Of a stretch of DNA of 64,000 nucleotides, positions 1-8,344 are shown piece after piece. Both the position numbers and the translations under genes were made by a program. The stretch comes from Halogeometricum rufum (lineage in GTDB: Archaea; Halobacteriota; Halobacteria; Halobacteriales; Haloferacaceae): contig NZ_FOYT01000006.1 of NCBI RefSeq assembly GCF_900112175.1, forward strand, positions 180,648-244,647, given 5' to 3'. Position 1 is the first letter of the stretch. Every line of letters starts with the position of its first letter. The notes under the pieces are model-generated. The model was not told the DNA's origin. It saw nothing but the letters and a program-made list of their open reading frames with translations, and made no database searches.

Positions 1-573
1 CACCCGCGCGTGGACGTTCTCAACCCCGGCCCCGGCGTCGGCGGTCACTGCCTGCCCATCGACCCGTGGTTCCTCGGCCAGTTCTCCGACTCGCTGGACC
101 TCATCGCCACCGCCCGGCGCGTCAACGACGGGATGGTGGACTTCGTGGTCGAACTCCTCGACGGAGAACTCGGTTCGCTGGACGACGCGAGCGTCGCGGT
201 CCTCGGCGTCGCCTACAAGGGGAACGTGGACGACGCGCGGCACAGTCCGGGACTGCGACTCGTCGAACGACTCACCGCGGCGGGATCACGGGAGGTCGGT
301 GCGGCGGCGGCCGACGGCGGCCAGTTGGTCGGCGACGTGGACGTCCGCGTTCACGACCCCCACGTCAGGACCGACGCCGTCGACCTCGTGGACCTGGACA
401 CCGCCCTCGACGGCGCCGACGCGATGGTCGTCGCCGCCGGCCACGACGCGTTCCGCGACGTCGACCCGGCCGAGGCGGCCGACCTGATGGACGGCCGCGT
501 CGTGGTGGACGGGTTCTCCATCCTCGACGCCGACGCGTGGCGCGACGCCGGATTCGACTACGTGGAGATCTGA
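1..573 (+). CDS. Nucleotide-sugar dehydrogenase, C-terminal part (5' truncated by window edge)
   Basis: The open frame runs in from base 1 and ends at TGA 573, so only the C-terminal ~190 residues are present. The motif GPGVGGHCLPIDPWF near the start carries the catalytic cysteine of the UDP-glucose/GDP-mannose dehydrogenase superfamily, and the PWF ending resembles UDP-N-acetylmannosamine dehydrogenases (WecC type). The rest fits the C-terminal UDP-binding Rossmann domain: VAVLGVAYKGNVDDARHSPG contains the usual GxAYK and R-SP signature. The enzyme would oxidise a UDP-hexose(-amine) to the uronic acid for surface glycans. Neighbouring sugar-nucleotide genes support that role. Exact substrate is not readable from the fragment. 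Confidence 0.9.
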   Translation, partial: HPRVDVLNPGPGVGGHCLPIDPWFLGQFSDSLDLIATARRVNDGMVDFVVELLDGELGSLDDASVAVLGVAYKGNVDDARHSPGLRLVERLTAAGSREVGAAAADGGQLVGDVDVRVHDPHVRTDAVDLVDLDTALDGADAMVVAAGHDAFRDVDPAEAADLMDGRVVVDGFSILDADAWRDAGFDYVEI

Positions 574-716
574 CTCCGGCACCCGCCGCAGTCGATAATA
601 GTAGCTTAAATCGCCCAGAAACAGCCGTCTGAAGTTCGTGTCGAGGGGCCATTCACGAAGACCTGAAAGACGCGTATTTTCCACTTTCAAGCGTTTCTAC
701 GCCACATTTACCACAA

Positions 717-724
717 GACTTATT
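717..724 (+). promoter_or_regulatory. TATA-like box of the 749 gene
   Basis: ACTTATTT lies about 28 nt upstream of ATG 749, the spacing expected for a leaderless haloarchaeal transcript. It is the main reason for preferring ATG 749 over the in-frame ATGs at 731 and 737. Confidence 0.4.
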
Positions 725-748
725 TCGTTAATGGGAATGAAAGAGAGT

Positions 749-1117
749 ATGGGATGCGACGATACCGACGGTCCCGCGGCCGGCGTGGAGACCGACCACG
801 ACCAACCGAACCAAGAGAACTCCGGGACGACTTCGATGGGGACTTCGACGCTGGGGACGTCGGAGACGGAGCACGTCGCGGACGACCAGTACCTGACGAT
901 ACGACCGACCGACGACGGCGTCGCCACGTTCGAGGCGACAGTCGACGGACGAATCAAGTCGGCCGACGACCTGGACGCGATACTTCCCGGCCTCGGGAAG
1001 TGCGCCGAAGACGCGATACTGAACGAACCTCGTCAGTACATCTTCACGGGGAACCTCACGAGCATCCGAATCGACGGCCCCGCCGCCGCGTTCCTCGACG
1101 GCGACCGCGTCGCCTGA
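749..1117 (+). CDS. Small haloarchaeal protein of unknown function
   Basis: A 122-residue acidic protein. Residues 1-40 are a low-complexity Thr/Ser/Glu/Asp leader, and the remainder is one small alpha/beta domain (starting near YLTIRPTDDGVATFEATV and ending at AAFLDGDRVA). No signal peptide or membrane segment is visible. Size and style resemble the short HalOD1-type and related haloarchaeal output domains, but I cannot match it firmly to HalOD1, a real copy of which is at 3896-4219. Upstream in-frame ATGs (638, 731, 737) would only add residues before the conserved part. It stands alone between convergent glycan genes. Confidence 0.6.
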   Translation: MGCDDTDGPAAGVETDHDQPNQENSGTTSMGTSTLGTSETEHVADDQYLTIRPTDDGVATFEATVDGRIKSADDLDAILPGLGKCAEDAILNEPRQYIFTGNLTSIRIDGPAAAFLDGDRVA

Positions 1118-1316
1118 CGACCGCCCGCGACAACGGCGGACACGGTGGAGTGGTTCGCGGGAACCGGCCACCCGTCTCGCCGACGCTTCGTTATCGCAGC
1201 GACACCGTTCCGCCGGAGAGACGTCCGTCCAGCGTCACGGGACCTCCATCGTCGTCGCCGGCCCGAGCCACCGTCGGAAAAGAGACGCTTCGTCACCTCA
1301 CACCGAGCGGAGTCGC

Positions 1317-2111
1317 TCAGTCGCCGTCTTCGGCGGACGTCACCGACGAGAGTTCGGCCTGTTCGGCCGCGTCGAGTTCGTCGATACCGAGTTCGCCGCG
1401 TTCGGCGCGGACGAGTCGTTCGGCGCGGGCGCGGTCCTCGGGGTAGCCCACGTCCACGCGCCATCCCTCCGCCGGCACCGCCGAGATGGTCCGGCCGGAG
1501 TGGATGAGTAGGTCGATTGCGTCGGGCAGTTCGTACTCGCCGCGGTCGGAGGCCTGGACGAGACGGCAGGCGTGGAAGATGGCGGGCGAGAACGTGTAGA
1601 ACCCCGTCATCACGAGGTTCGACTCCGGTTCGTCGGGTTTCTCCACCACTTCGAGGATGTCGCCGTCGTCGTTCGTGACGCAGACGCCGTAGCGGGAGGC
1701 CTCCTCCCACGGCACCTCCTCGACGAGGAACGCCGCGTCGGCGTGGTCCTCGTGTTGCCGGGCGACGACTTCGTCGAGGTTCGCGTTGAACACGTTGTCG
1801 CCGAGCATCAGCATGAAGTCGTCGTCGACGTGCTCCTCCGCCGTGAGGACGGCGTGCGCCAGACCGAGTGCCTCACGCTGGTGGGCGTACGTGATGGGGA
1901 CGCCGCGGTACTCGTCGCCGAAGTGGCCGATTATCTGCTCTTTCCGGTGACCGACGACGAGGACGAACTCCTCGGCGTCGAGTTCGTACAGGCTGTCGAG
2001 GCAGTGTTCGAGAATCGGGCGGCCGTCCACCTCCACGAGCGCTTTCGGTTTATCGTTCGTCAGCGGTTGGAGGCGAGTTCCCTTCCCGGCGGCGAGTACG
2101 ACTGCTTTCAT
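1317..2111 (-). CDS. aglF: Glucose-1-phosphate uridylyl/thymidylyltransferase, AglF-like
   Basis: 264-residue NTP-transferase. The N-terminal signature LAAGKGTRLQPLTNDKPK (residues 6-23) binds the nucleotide and LGDN (Asp105) the metal. It closely resembles the Haloferax volcanii UTP-glucose-1-phosphate uridylyltransferase AglF of the S-layer N-glycosylation pathway as I remember that sequence, including the stretch NLVMTGFYTF and a YELPDAIDLLI region. It would make UDP- (or dTDP-) glucose in the cytoplasm for glycan assembly. It ends in a poorly conserved acidic tail. Downstream (in transcription) of the phosphohexomutase at 2390-3712 on the same strand with a 278-bp gap, so it probably has its own promoter. 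Confidence 0.85.
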   Translation of the reverse strand: MKAVVLAAGKGTRLQPLTNDKPKALVEVDGRPILEHCLDSLYELDAEEFVLVVGHRKEQIIGHFGDEYRGVPITYAHQREALGLAHAVLTAEEHVDDDFMLMLGDNVFNANLDEVVARQHEDHADAAFLVEEVPWEEASRYGVCVTNDDGDILEVVEKPDEPESNLVMTGFYTFSPAIFHACRLVQASDRGEYELPDAIDLLIHSGRTISAVPAEGWRVDVGYPEDRARAERLVRAERGELGIDELDAAEQAELSSVTSAEDGD

Positions 2112-2389
2112 CGAACGTAGCTACAGCTAGCGCGTAGATTGTTATACGGCGGATAGCGGCGCGGCCCCCCGCGCCGTACCCACCTATGTGCGGTGTCGAA
2201 CCCGTGCCAACGGGTTTCAGGCAGATAGCTTGTCGTTCGGGCCACGTGTCGCGGCAGCGAGTCGGGAGCATCCGAAATGCGACCACGAAGCCTGAACGTG
2301 ACCACAAATGAGCTATAGCATTATAAATAGTATTACGCCAATTGGAGAAATACGTAACTCCTGAAAGGGTTAGGAGTTGGATTGTGCGC
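2112..2389 (-). promoter_or_regulatory. Upstream region of the AglF-like gene with two TATA-like boxes and a hairpin
   Basis: On the minus strand a TATA-like TTTATAAT (centre near 2324) predicts a start near 2298, giving a leader of about 190 nt before ATG 2111. A second weaker box (TATAACAA, near 2141-2148) would give a short leader. Between them is the perfect 7-bp hairpin AACCCGT-GCCA-ACGGGTT at 2199-2216. Two overlapping non-ATG frames here are short and lack haloarchaeal codon bias, so I treat this as leader or ncRNA rather than coding. Confidence 0.35.
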
Positions 2390-3712
2390 TTAGGGTGCGA
2401 TTCCGTGCTTCTCGGCGAGACTGTTCACATCGTCTAGGAGTCGCTCCGCGGCCGACTCGCGGCGCGCCTCGACGGTGACGCGGACGAGGGGTTCCGTCCC
2501 GCTCGCGCGCACGAGGAACCAGCCGTCGTCGGTGTCGACGCGCACGCCGTCCGTGGTGTCCACGTCGTCGTACGCCGCGCGGAGGGCGTCGCCGATGGCC
2601 GCTATCGCACCGGTCTTGTCGTCGACCGGAAGGTTCAGCCGGCGGGTGGCGTACCGCGACGGGTCCACGTCGGCCATCTGTTCGGAGAGCGGTCCCTCGC
2701 GGCGGACCAGGTCCACGAGTCGAAGCGCGGCGTAGTTGGCGTCGGGCGCGAGCGTCTGGTCGGGCCACATCCACGCACCGCTCGGTTCACCGCCGAAGAC
2801 GAAGCCGGGTCGGGAGACGGCCTCGGCGACGTAGACGTCGCCGACGGGCGTGTACTCCACCTCGCCGCCCGCCGCCTCGACGACGTCGGCGACGAGGAGG
2901 CTGGTGTCGACGGGGACGGCGACGGCGTCGCCGGGGGAGACGGCGTCGCGGGCGAACAGGGCGAGGAGAACGTCGCCGGGGACGTACTCGCCGGTGTCGG
3001 AGACGGCCACCATGCGGTCGGAGTCGCCGTCGTGGGCGATACCGACGTCCGCACCGACCGCGGGGACGGTGTCTCGAAGCGCGGTCAGCGTCTCGGCGGT
3101 CGGTTCGCTCTCGCGCGCGGGGAACGTGCCGTCCGGTTGCGCGTTCAGCGTGTTCACCGTCGCACCGAGTTCGTAGAGGGCGTCGACGCTGACGCGACCG
3201 GTGCCGTTGCCGAGGTCCACGACCACGTCGAGTCCGTCCAGCGAGTCGAACTCGGCGGTCACCGCCTCGGTGTGCCGTTCGACGGCACTGTCGTCCGCGG
3301 ATTCGCTCCCGAAGGCGTCCCACGCCGCGCGTTCGGCGTCGGCGGCGAGTCGTCGCTCGATGCGTTCGTTCTGCTCGGGCGTGAACGCCTGTCCGGACGG
3401 GTTCCACAGTTTGATGCCGTTGTCGGGGGCGGGGTTGTGCGACGCGGTGACGGCGACGCCGGCGTCGGCGTCGAACCACTCGACGCTCCGCGCGATGGTC
3501 GGCGTCGCGGCGACGCCGACGCGGACGACGTCGGTCCCGCACTCGCGGAGTCCGGCGCTGAGAGCGTCCGTGAGGACGTCTCCCGTGACGCGCGCGTCCC
3601 GTCCGAGAACCACTCGGTCCGCGTCGACGGCGACAGCCTGTCCGATGCGGAGTGCGAGGTCCGCCGTCACCGTCTCGCCGACGGGGCCCCGGATGCCGCT
3701 CGTTCCAAACAT
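2390..3712 (-). CDS. glmM: Phosphohexomutase (phosphoglucosamine/phosphomannomutase family)
   Basis: 440-residue alpha-D-phosphohexomutase with all four motifs: catalytic TASHNP with Ser91, metal-binding DGDSDR (Asp228, Asp230, Asp232), sugar-binding GGEPSGA (307-313) and phosphate-binding RASGTEP (402-408). It interconverts hexose(-amine)-6-phosphate and -1-phosphate. The N-terminus MFGTSGIRG is the form typical of archaeal GlmM/ManB proteins, so phosphoglucosamine mutase is likely but phosphomannomutase or phosphoglucomutase cannot be excluded. It would feed the AglF-like nucleotidyltransferase located next on the same strand. The gene symbol is by family resemblance only. Confidence 0.85.
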   Translation of the reverse strand: MFGTSGIRGPVGETVTADLALRIGQAVAVDADRVVLGRDARVTGDVLTDALSAGLRECGTDVVRVGVAATPTIARSVEWFDADAGVAVTASHNPAPDNGIKLWNPSGQAFTPEQNERIERRLAADAERAAWDAFGSESADDSAVERHTEAVTAEFDSLDGLDVVVDLGNGTGRVSVDALYELGATVNTLNAQPDGTFPARESEPTAETLTALRDTVPAVGADVGIAHDGDSDRMVAVSDTGEYVPGDVLLALFARDAVSPGDAVAVPVDTSLLVADVVEAAGGEVEYTPVGDVYVAEAVSRPGFVFGGEPSGAWMWPDQTLAPDANYAALRLVDLVRREGPLSEQMADVDPSRYATRRLNLPVDDKTGAIAAIGDALRAAYDDVDTTDGVRVDTDDGWFLVRASGTEPLVRVTVEARRESAAERLLDDVNSLAEKHGIAP

Positions 3713-3895
3713 ACGAGAGATTCAATCCGCCCGACCGCATTGGTATGCGTCACCTATACCGGCGTCCGGGACCCGCGGCGATCGCGTGCGAGACGGACTA
3801 ACACGCCACACGCGAGTGTACGCGGGTGGCGACGTTCGAGAGTGAGTCGGAGCGTGAGAACGACCGACGGACCGTGCCCGGAGGCGGCGCGTCGG

Positions 3896-4219
3896 TCAGT
3901 TTCGCTGTTGCCGCCGAGCGATGTCGACGCTGGGGACGATCTCCAGTCGCCCGCCGGCGTGAATCGTCACGTCGTACCCCGCGTACGAAAACGAGATGCG
4001 CCCGCTGACGTCCTCCACGAACAGGCTATCGAGGGCGTCGGGGTCTATCGTCGAGGCCAACGGGGGCAGTTCCGTCGGCTCCACGTTCTCGATGGCCGCG
4101 ACGCTCAGCACGACGTTCGTGCTCACGAGTTCGGAGCGTTCGTACGCGACGTGGTACGACTCGGCGCCGTCGTCGTAATCGATACGCTGTTCCCACCAGT
4201 TCTCGGTCTGCGCTCTCAT
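3896..4219 (-). CDS. HalOD1 output-domain protein
   Basis: 107 residues, essentially one HalOD1 (halobacterial output domain 1): the LPPLASTIDPDALDSLF segment followed by a GRISFSYAGYDVTI strand pair is the typical signature. HalOD1 proteins are presumed signalling or regulatory output modules in haloarchaea; molecular function is unproven. No membrane segment. ATG 4219 has an AATAAA-like box about 20 nt upstream on the minus strand. It is isolated, facing the phosphohexomutase promoter region (3713-3895), where I see no other gene. Confidence 0.8.
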   Translation of the reverse strand: MRAQTENWWEQRIDYDDGAESYHVAYERSELVSTNVVLSVAAIENVEPTELPPLASTIDPDALDSLFVEDVSGRISFSYAGYDVTIHAGGRLEIVPSVDIARRQQRN

Positions 4220-4463
4220 CTATACGATATTCTGCGAGTTTATTCGTCGTTACATAAGCCTTATCATTGCTCAAAATTCGAGCCGTCCGTTTAAGCATCG
4301 TTTGACTGAGATTTTTCGGTCGCTGGGAACGACTGCCGGTAGACTTACAGTCGGTTATTAGCTTTCTACCGTCCGGTTTCGACCGTTTCGTTCGCGCCGG
4401 TGGATGGTCCCGGCGTCGAACAGACCGACAGGTAGTTAGCCGACGACACCCGATGGTAGGCCG

Positions 4464-5021
4464 ATGTGGCCCTGGGGACACCTCGCGCTGGCGTACGTGC
4501 TCTACTCGTCGCTCACCCGCCTCCGGTATCGACTCCCGCCGACGTGGCCGGGCGTCGCCCTCGTCGCGTTCGGGTCGCAGGTGCCGGACCTCGTCGACAA
4601 ACCGCTCTCGTGGACGCTCGGCGTCCTCCCGACGGGCCGTTCGTTCGCCCACTCGCTCGTCTTCGGCACGGCTATCGTCGTCTCCGTCGCCCTCCTCCTG
4701 CGGCGACTCGACTTGCCCGGCGAGAGGGCGTTCGCACTCGGCTACTACTCGCACCTCGTCGGCGACTCGTACGGGGCGGCGCTGGCGGGCCGGTTCCACG
4801 AACTGAACTTCCTCCTGTGGCCGGTACTGCCGTTGGACACGGCCGACGAACCGACCGTCGGAATCATCCAGTATCTCCTGAACGCGCAACTGAACGGCCA
4901 GATGGCGTTCGAAATCGGACTCGCCGGCCTCGTCTTCGTCTGGTGGGTTCTCGACGGCGCGCCCGGAGTCGCGGCGGTGTGGAACGCGATGCGCCGCCGT
5001 CTCGTTCGGCCGGCAAGTTGA
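4464..5021 (+). CDS. Membrane-bound metal-dependent hydrolase-like protein (YdjM/DUF457 type)
   Basis: 185 residues with about four membrane helices. The N-terminal MWPWGHLALAYVLYSSLTR, the PDLVDK loop, the FAHS motif and YYSHLVGDS match the LexA-regulated/inner-membrane putative hydrolase family, whose conserved His and Asp residues are thought to bind metal. Substrate is unknown. It sits 75 bp upstream of the sulfatase-like gene on the same strand and so may be co-oriented with a surface-polymer function. An overlapping frame from 4453/4466 is an out-of-frame shadow. ATG 4464 puts the His at residue 6 as in relatives. Confidence 0.8.
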   Translation: MWPWGHLALAYVLYSSLTRLRYRLPPTWPGVALVAFGSQVPDLVDKPLSWTLGVLPTGRSFAHSLVFGTAIVVSVALLLRRLDLPGERAFALGYYSHLVGDSYGAALAGRFHELNFLLWPVLPLDTADEPTVGIIQYLLNAQLNGQMAFEIGLAGLVFVWWVLDGAPGVAAVWNAMRRRLVRPAS

Positions 5022-5060
5022 TGGTAAGCTGAATTTCAATTATTGTTGAAATTACGGCAA

Positions 5061-5073
5061 TCATATTAATTGG
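5061..5073 (+). promoter_or_regulatory. TATA-like box of the 5096 gene
   Basis: TCATATTAATTGG, centred about 29 nt upstream of ATG 5096, in an AT-rich pocket between two GC-rich genes. This suggests a leaderless or near-leaderless transcript. Confidence 0.5.
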
Positions 5074-5095
5074 GGATGAGCACGTAGCGTCGTCT

Positions 5096-6388
5096 ATGCA
5101 CGTCGTCCTCGTCACCGCTTCCGCCGTCCGCCACGACCACGTCCACGCCGAGGATGGGCACGTAGAGAGTTCACTGCCCGCACTCGGCCGTCTGGCGGAC
5201 GACGCGACGGTGTTCTCCCGCGCGTACACCAGTTCACCGGACCCCGAATCGACGCTTCGAGCGGTACTGACCGGGTGGCACCCGATGCGAGACGGTGGCA
5301 GCGACTCGACCCTCGTGGACGCCATCTCCGAAGCGGGATGGGAGACCGGGCTGTTCCACGGTGACCCCGAAGGGTCGCTCTCGTCGCGGGGGTTCGAGGC
5401 CCCCGAGCGGTCGACGGCGGAGAGCGCGACCGACCGACTCCGACAGCGCCTCGGCCGGACGATGGAGGCGAAGACGGCAGTCGGGAGGTCGCTCGACCGG
5501 GTAGACCAACTGTTGGGGTCGACGGTCGGCGCCACTCTCGGCGCCTCGTCCGTCCGCCCCGGCGAGGACGTGACGGAGCGCGCGCTGTCGTGGCTGGACG
5601 AGACGTCCGGACCGCGGTTCCTCTGGGTCCACTACGACGACGCCGCGGCGCCGCACGTGCCGCGCGAGGGCACGGTGAGCGACGATATCGACCCCCGGAC
5701 GGCGACGAAACTCGCGTACGCCACCGAGCGTGCCCCGGACGCCCTGACGGAGGACGAACGCGAGACGCTAGAGCGACTGTATCGCGGCGAACTCGAACAC
5801 CTCGACCGGTGTGTCGGACAGTTGTTCGACGGGATACAGTCCCGCCTCGACGTGAACGACACGGTGACGGCGTTCATGGGGACGAGCGGCTGTCCGCTGG
5901 GCGAACGCGGCCGCTGGTACGACACGCACGACGACTTCCACGACGAGTCGGTCCGCGTCCCCCTGTTCGTCCACGGACCGGAGTTCGACGCCGAGACGGT
6001 GGAGTTCGCCGCGTCCTCGGTGGACGTGCTGCCGACACTCCTGTCCGCCGCCGGCGTCGAACGCGAGGAACGACGCGGCGGGTCCGACCTCCGGTCGTTC
6101 ATGGGCCGGCGCGTGACGGAGCGACAGGTGTTCGCCGCCAGCGGTGACTCGCCGACGGAGGCGATGGTGTGCAACAGTCGCTGGAAGCTGGCCCGAACGC
6201 TCCGGGAGGGCCGGGAGTCGCTGTTCGACCACGGTGACGACCCCGGGGAACGCCGGGACCGTTCCGGCGAGAACCTCCCCGTCCAGCGAGCGCTCTCGCA
6301 CGCGCTCGACTGCTTCGTCGAGAACCGTCGCGGGCAGCGGACCGAGTCGTCTCGGCGGATGGCGGCGTCGGGCGAACGTGGGCGTTAA
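5096..6388 (+). CDS. Sulfatase-like (alkaline phosphatase fold) protein, probably catalytically inactive
   Basis: 430 residues with the overall layout of haloarchaeal sulfatase-like proteins: N-terminal strand with RHDHV, a VLTG motif at 57-60, and a late VRVPLFVHGPEF followed by SVDVLPTLLSAAGV. Compared by eye with the intact paralogue at 10342, the first metal acid position is Ser9, the nucleophile position falls at Pro50 and the usual T-G-D-H-G motif is replaced by MGTSGCPLGERG. All three catalytic sites therefore look lost, and I infer a pseudoenzyme or binding protein. No signal peptide or membrane helix is seen. It could act on or regulate the same surface substrate as the 10342 protein. 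Confidence 0.75.
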   Translation: MHVVLVTASAVRHDHVHAEDGHVESSLPALGRLADDATVFSRAYTSSPDPESTLRAVLTGWHPMRDGGSDSTLVDAISEAGWETGLFHGDPEGSLSSRGFEAPERSTAESATDRLRQRLGRTMEAKTAVGRSLDRVDQLLGSTVGATLGASSVRPGEDVTERALSWLDETSGPRFLWVHYDDAAAPHVPREGTVSDDIDPRTATKLAYATERAPDALTEDERETLERLYRGELEHLDRCVGQLFDGIQSRLDVNDTVTAFMGTSGCPLGERGRWYDTHDDFHDESVRVPLFVHGPEFDAETVEFAASSVDVLPTLLSAAGVEREERRGGSDLRSFMGRRVTERQVFAASGDSPTEAMVCNSRWKLARTLREGRESLFDHGDDPGERRDRSGENLPVQRALSHALDCFVENRRGQRTESSRRMAASGERGR

Positions 6389-6528
6389 GTGGATAGTAAA
6401 ACCGCCGAGAGTCGACTTTTCCGTCATCTGAGCGCATTTTCTTACATTCGGTAGTTAGAGAAGTTCACACTTTCTTACTATTTTTTCACCGAAAGCTATT
6501 TGTAATTAACACTCTATTAACCGAGTGG
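6389..6528. other. AT-rich intergenic segment
   Basis: An AT-rich valley with TTTGTAATTAAC (6499-6510) and CTATTAACC (6514-6522), both plausible TATA-like boxes for a plus-strand transcript starting near 6529. No ORF with haloarchaeal codon use was seen. Confidence 0.4.
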
Positions 6529-6720
6529 ATGGCGCAGAACACCGCAACTGGGAACGCCTGGGGGGATGGGACTGACGGGTCGACCGTCTCGGTTCGTCCG
6601 CGTGCGCGAACCCGGACGGCCGACCTGCCAACCGAAGATGGGTTAGTGTCAACCACGGTGGGTCACCGCGCTATCCGGGCACCAACCGGGTCCGCCGGCC
6701 CGGCCGGTGCTGCCGTATCG
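6529..6720 (+). ncRNA. Candidate structured non-coding RNA (or a doubtful 90-aa leaderless ORF 6529-6801)
   Basis: Directly downstream of AT-rich TATA-like sequence, the plus strand can fold into a series of hairpins. The main stem is 6578-6588 with 6615-6625, capped by 6591-6596 with 6607-6612 (about 16 base pairs). A second is AACC-gaagat-GGGTT at 6629-6643. A third is GCACC/GGTGC around CCGGG/CCCGG at 6679-6710. I looked for RNase P, SRP and tRNA hallmarks and found none. The alternative is a 90-residue Ala/Thr/Arg-rich ORF from ATG 6529, but its third-codon positions are not GC-biased like neighbouring genes and the protein shows no domain. Function unknown. Confidence 0.3.
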
Positions 6721-6928
6721 CTCGCTAAACAAGCTTCAACCGTCACTACCGCTCGGCTCGCTCGCTCGGCCGCCACCCGACGCGCAGCGAGCCACCGCTG
6801 ACAGCCTACCACGTGCCGGACGGCCGGACCCCACGGTCCGCCACCGCCACTCCGTCAGGTTCGCCTGCGGACTTCGACGGACCGCGCGGGTCCGCCGTCA
6901 CACACTTTTCGTACCGCCGCGTCGCGAG
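6721..6928. other. Gene-free GC-rich segment with short inverted repeats
   Basis: Lies between the candidate RNA and the end of the glycosyltransferase gene. It contains small hairpins such as GGACC-ccac-GGTCC and GGACC-gcgc-GGGTCC (6823-6895), possibly transcription-termination related. No supported ORF. Confidence 0.3.
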
Positions 6929-8197
6929 TCAGACCGTCGAGAGTTCCGTGTCCCGCCGCGACGACTTCTCGTCGCCGCCGAGTTTCCGGTAGCACTCGCA
7001 GAGCGCGTCGCCCGCGTCCGCCCAACTGAACCGGTCCTCGACCGCACGGCGGCCGTTCTCGCCGAGTCGCCGCCGTCGCTCGTCGTCCGTCGCGAGTTCG
7101 ACGAACGAGAGGGCGAAGCCCGCGGGGTCGCCCGCGCGCACGACGAGTCCGGCGTCGGCGTCCTGGACGAACCGGCGTAGCGGTTCCACGTCGGTGACGA
7201 CGACGGGTCGCGACATCGCCATGTACTGGAACAGTTTGTGCGGGACGGTCGTCTCGGTGTGACCCGTGGACTGGTGCGGGACGAGGCAGACGTCGCTGGC
7301 GTGGATGTACGAGGGAACCTCCTCGAAGGGGACCCGCCCCGTGAACGTGACGTGCTCTTCGACGCCGAGGGCCGCGACGATGGACTCGAGTCGTCGCCGG
7401 TACTCCTCCCCGTTCCCGACGACGACGAGGTGGGCGTTCGGGACGCGTTCGACGACGGCGGGCATCGCGCGAACCACCGCGTCGAGGCCGCGGTGGGGGC
7501 CGCCGAGCGTCCCGACGTAGGAGATGACGAAGTCGTCCTCGAAGCCGACGTCCCGGAGTTCGGCGCCGTCGAACGTGTCCAGCGAGACGTAGTTCGGGAC
7601 GATGTCCACCTTCGAGCGGTCGGCGCCGCAGTCGTCGACGTAGTGGTCCGCCGCCTCCTCGGTGACGGCGATGACCCGGTCGGCGCGGCGCACCGCGTCC
7701 CGTTCGATCCGTTTCCAGCGGAAGAGCGGCCGCGTGAAGCGGCGAGCGGTGTAGCGGAGGTTGGTGAACGCGGCGAGCGAGTCGCCGCGACGGTACTGTT
7801 TGATGGCTTCCGGCCAGTTCTCGTGGAGGTCGGCGACGACGGGGAGGTCGTGGCGGTCGCCCGCCGCGATGGCGGTGTGGACCATCGGGAGGTCGTGAGC
7901 GTGGATGGCCTCGATGCCTTCGGCGGGGACGAGTTCGTCGAGGGCGCGCATCCACGAGTCGACGACGCCGGTGGCGAGCGTCCGAGCGCCGGCGACGACG
8001 CCGTCGAGACCCTCGTAGGCCTCTTGAAACGGGCGACGGACGACGGTCGCGGAACCGACCTCCTCGCGGTCGGGGAGGCCCTCGCCTGCCTCCGACAAGA
8101 TGTAGACGGTGTGCCCGGCGGCGGCCAACGACTCGACCTCCTTCGCGAGGCGAATGTCGGTCGGATAGACCGCGTTCAGGAGCATACAGATGCGCAT
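6929..8197 (-). CDS. Glycosyltransferase family 4 protein
   Basis: 422 residues with a GT-B architecture. The N-terminal domain begins MRICMLLNAVYPTDIRLAKE and contains IEAIHAHDLP and ADLHENWPE. The C-terminal domain has ISYVGTLGGPHRGLD, a donor-binding VVVGNGEEY and the GT4 loop PHKLFQYMAMSRPVVV that contacts the nucleotide sugar. It would transfer a sugar to a lipid- or protein-linked glycan on the cytoplasmic side. No membrane helix. It is divergent from the methyltransferase-fusion gene at 8345; each has its own TATA-like box in the 148-bp gap. Sugar specificity is unknown. Confidence 0.88.
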   Translation of the reverse strand: MRICMLLNAVYPTDIRLAKEVESLAAAGHTVYILSEAGEGLPDREEVGSATVVRRPFQEAYEGLDGVVAGARTLATGVVDSWMRALDELVPAEGIEAIHAHDLPMVHTAIAAGDRHDLPVVADLHENWPEAIKQYRRGDSLAAFTNLRYTARRFTRPLFRWKRIERDAVRRADRVIAVTEEAADHYVDDCGADRSKVDIVPNYVSLDTFDGAELRDVGFEDDFVISYVGTLGGPHRGLDAVVRAMPAVVERVPNAHLVVVGNGEEYRRRLESIVAALGVEEHVTFTGRVPFEEVPSYIHASDVCLVPHQSTGHTETTVPHKLFQYMAMSRPVVVTDVEPLRRFVQDADAGLVVRAGDPAGFALSFVELATDDERRRRLGENGRRAVEDRFSWADAGDALCECYRKLGGDEKSSRRDTELSTV

Positions 8198-8227
8198 CGC
8201 TGATGTCAGCCACGAGGGGCGAGGAAT

Positions 8228-8292
8228 AAAACGTTACGCAGGTTAGGAAGCACGAATCGATTCGACCGGACGTTCGCCGCCGCATAATTAAG
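8228..8292. promoter_or_regulatory. Divergent promoter pair
   Basis: On the minus strand GTTTTATTCC (8226-8235) lies about 34 nt from ATG 8197. On the plus strand GCATAATTAAG (8282-8292) predicts a start near 8314, about 30 nt ahead of ATG 8345. Shared intergenic space suggests coordinated expression of the two glycan genes. Confidence 0.45.
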
Positions 8293-8344
8293 TCCGACTC
8301 GACACAGAGCACGATGTACTCCGCCGTCACGTGGCGCGACACCC

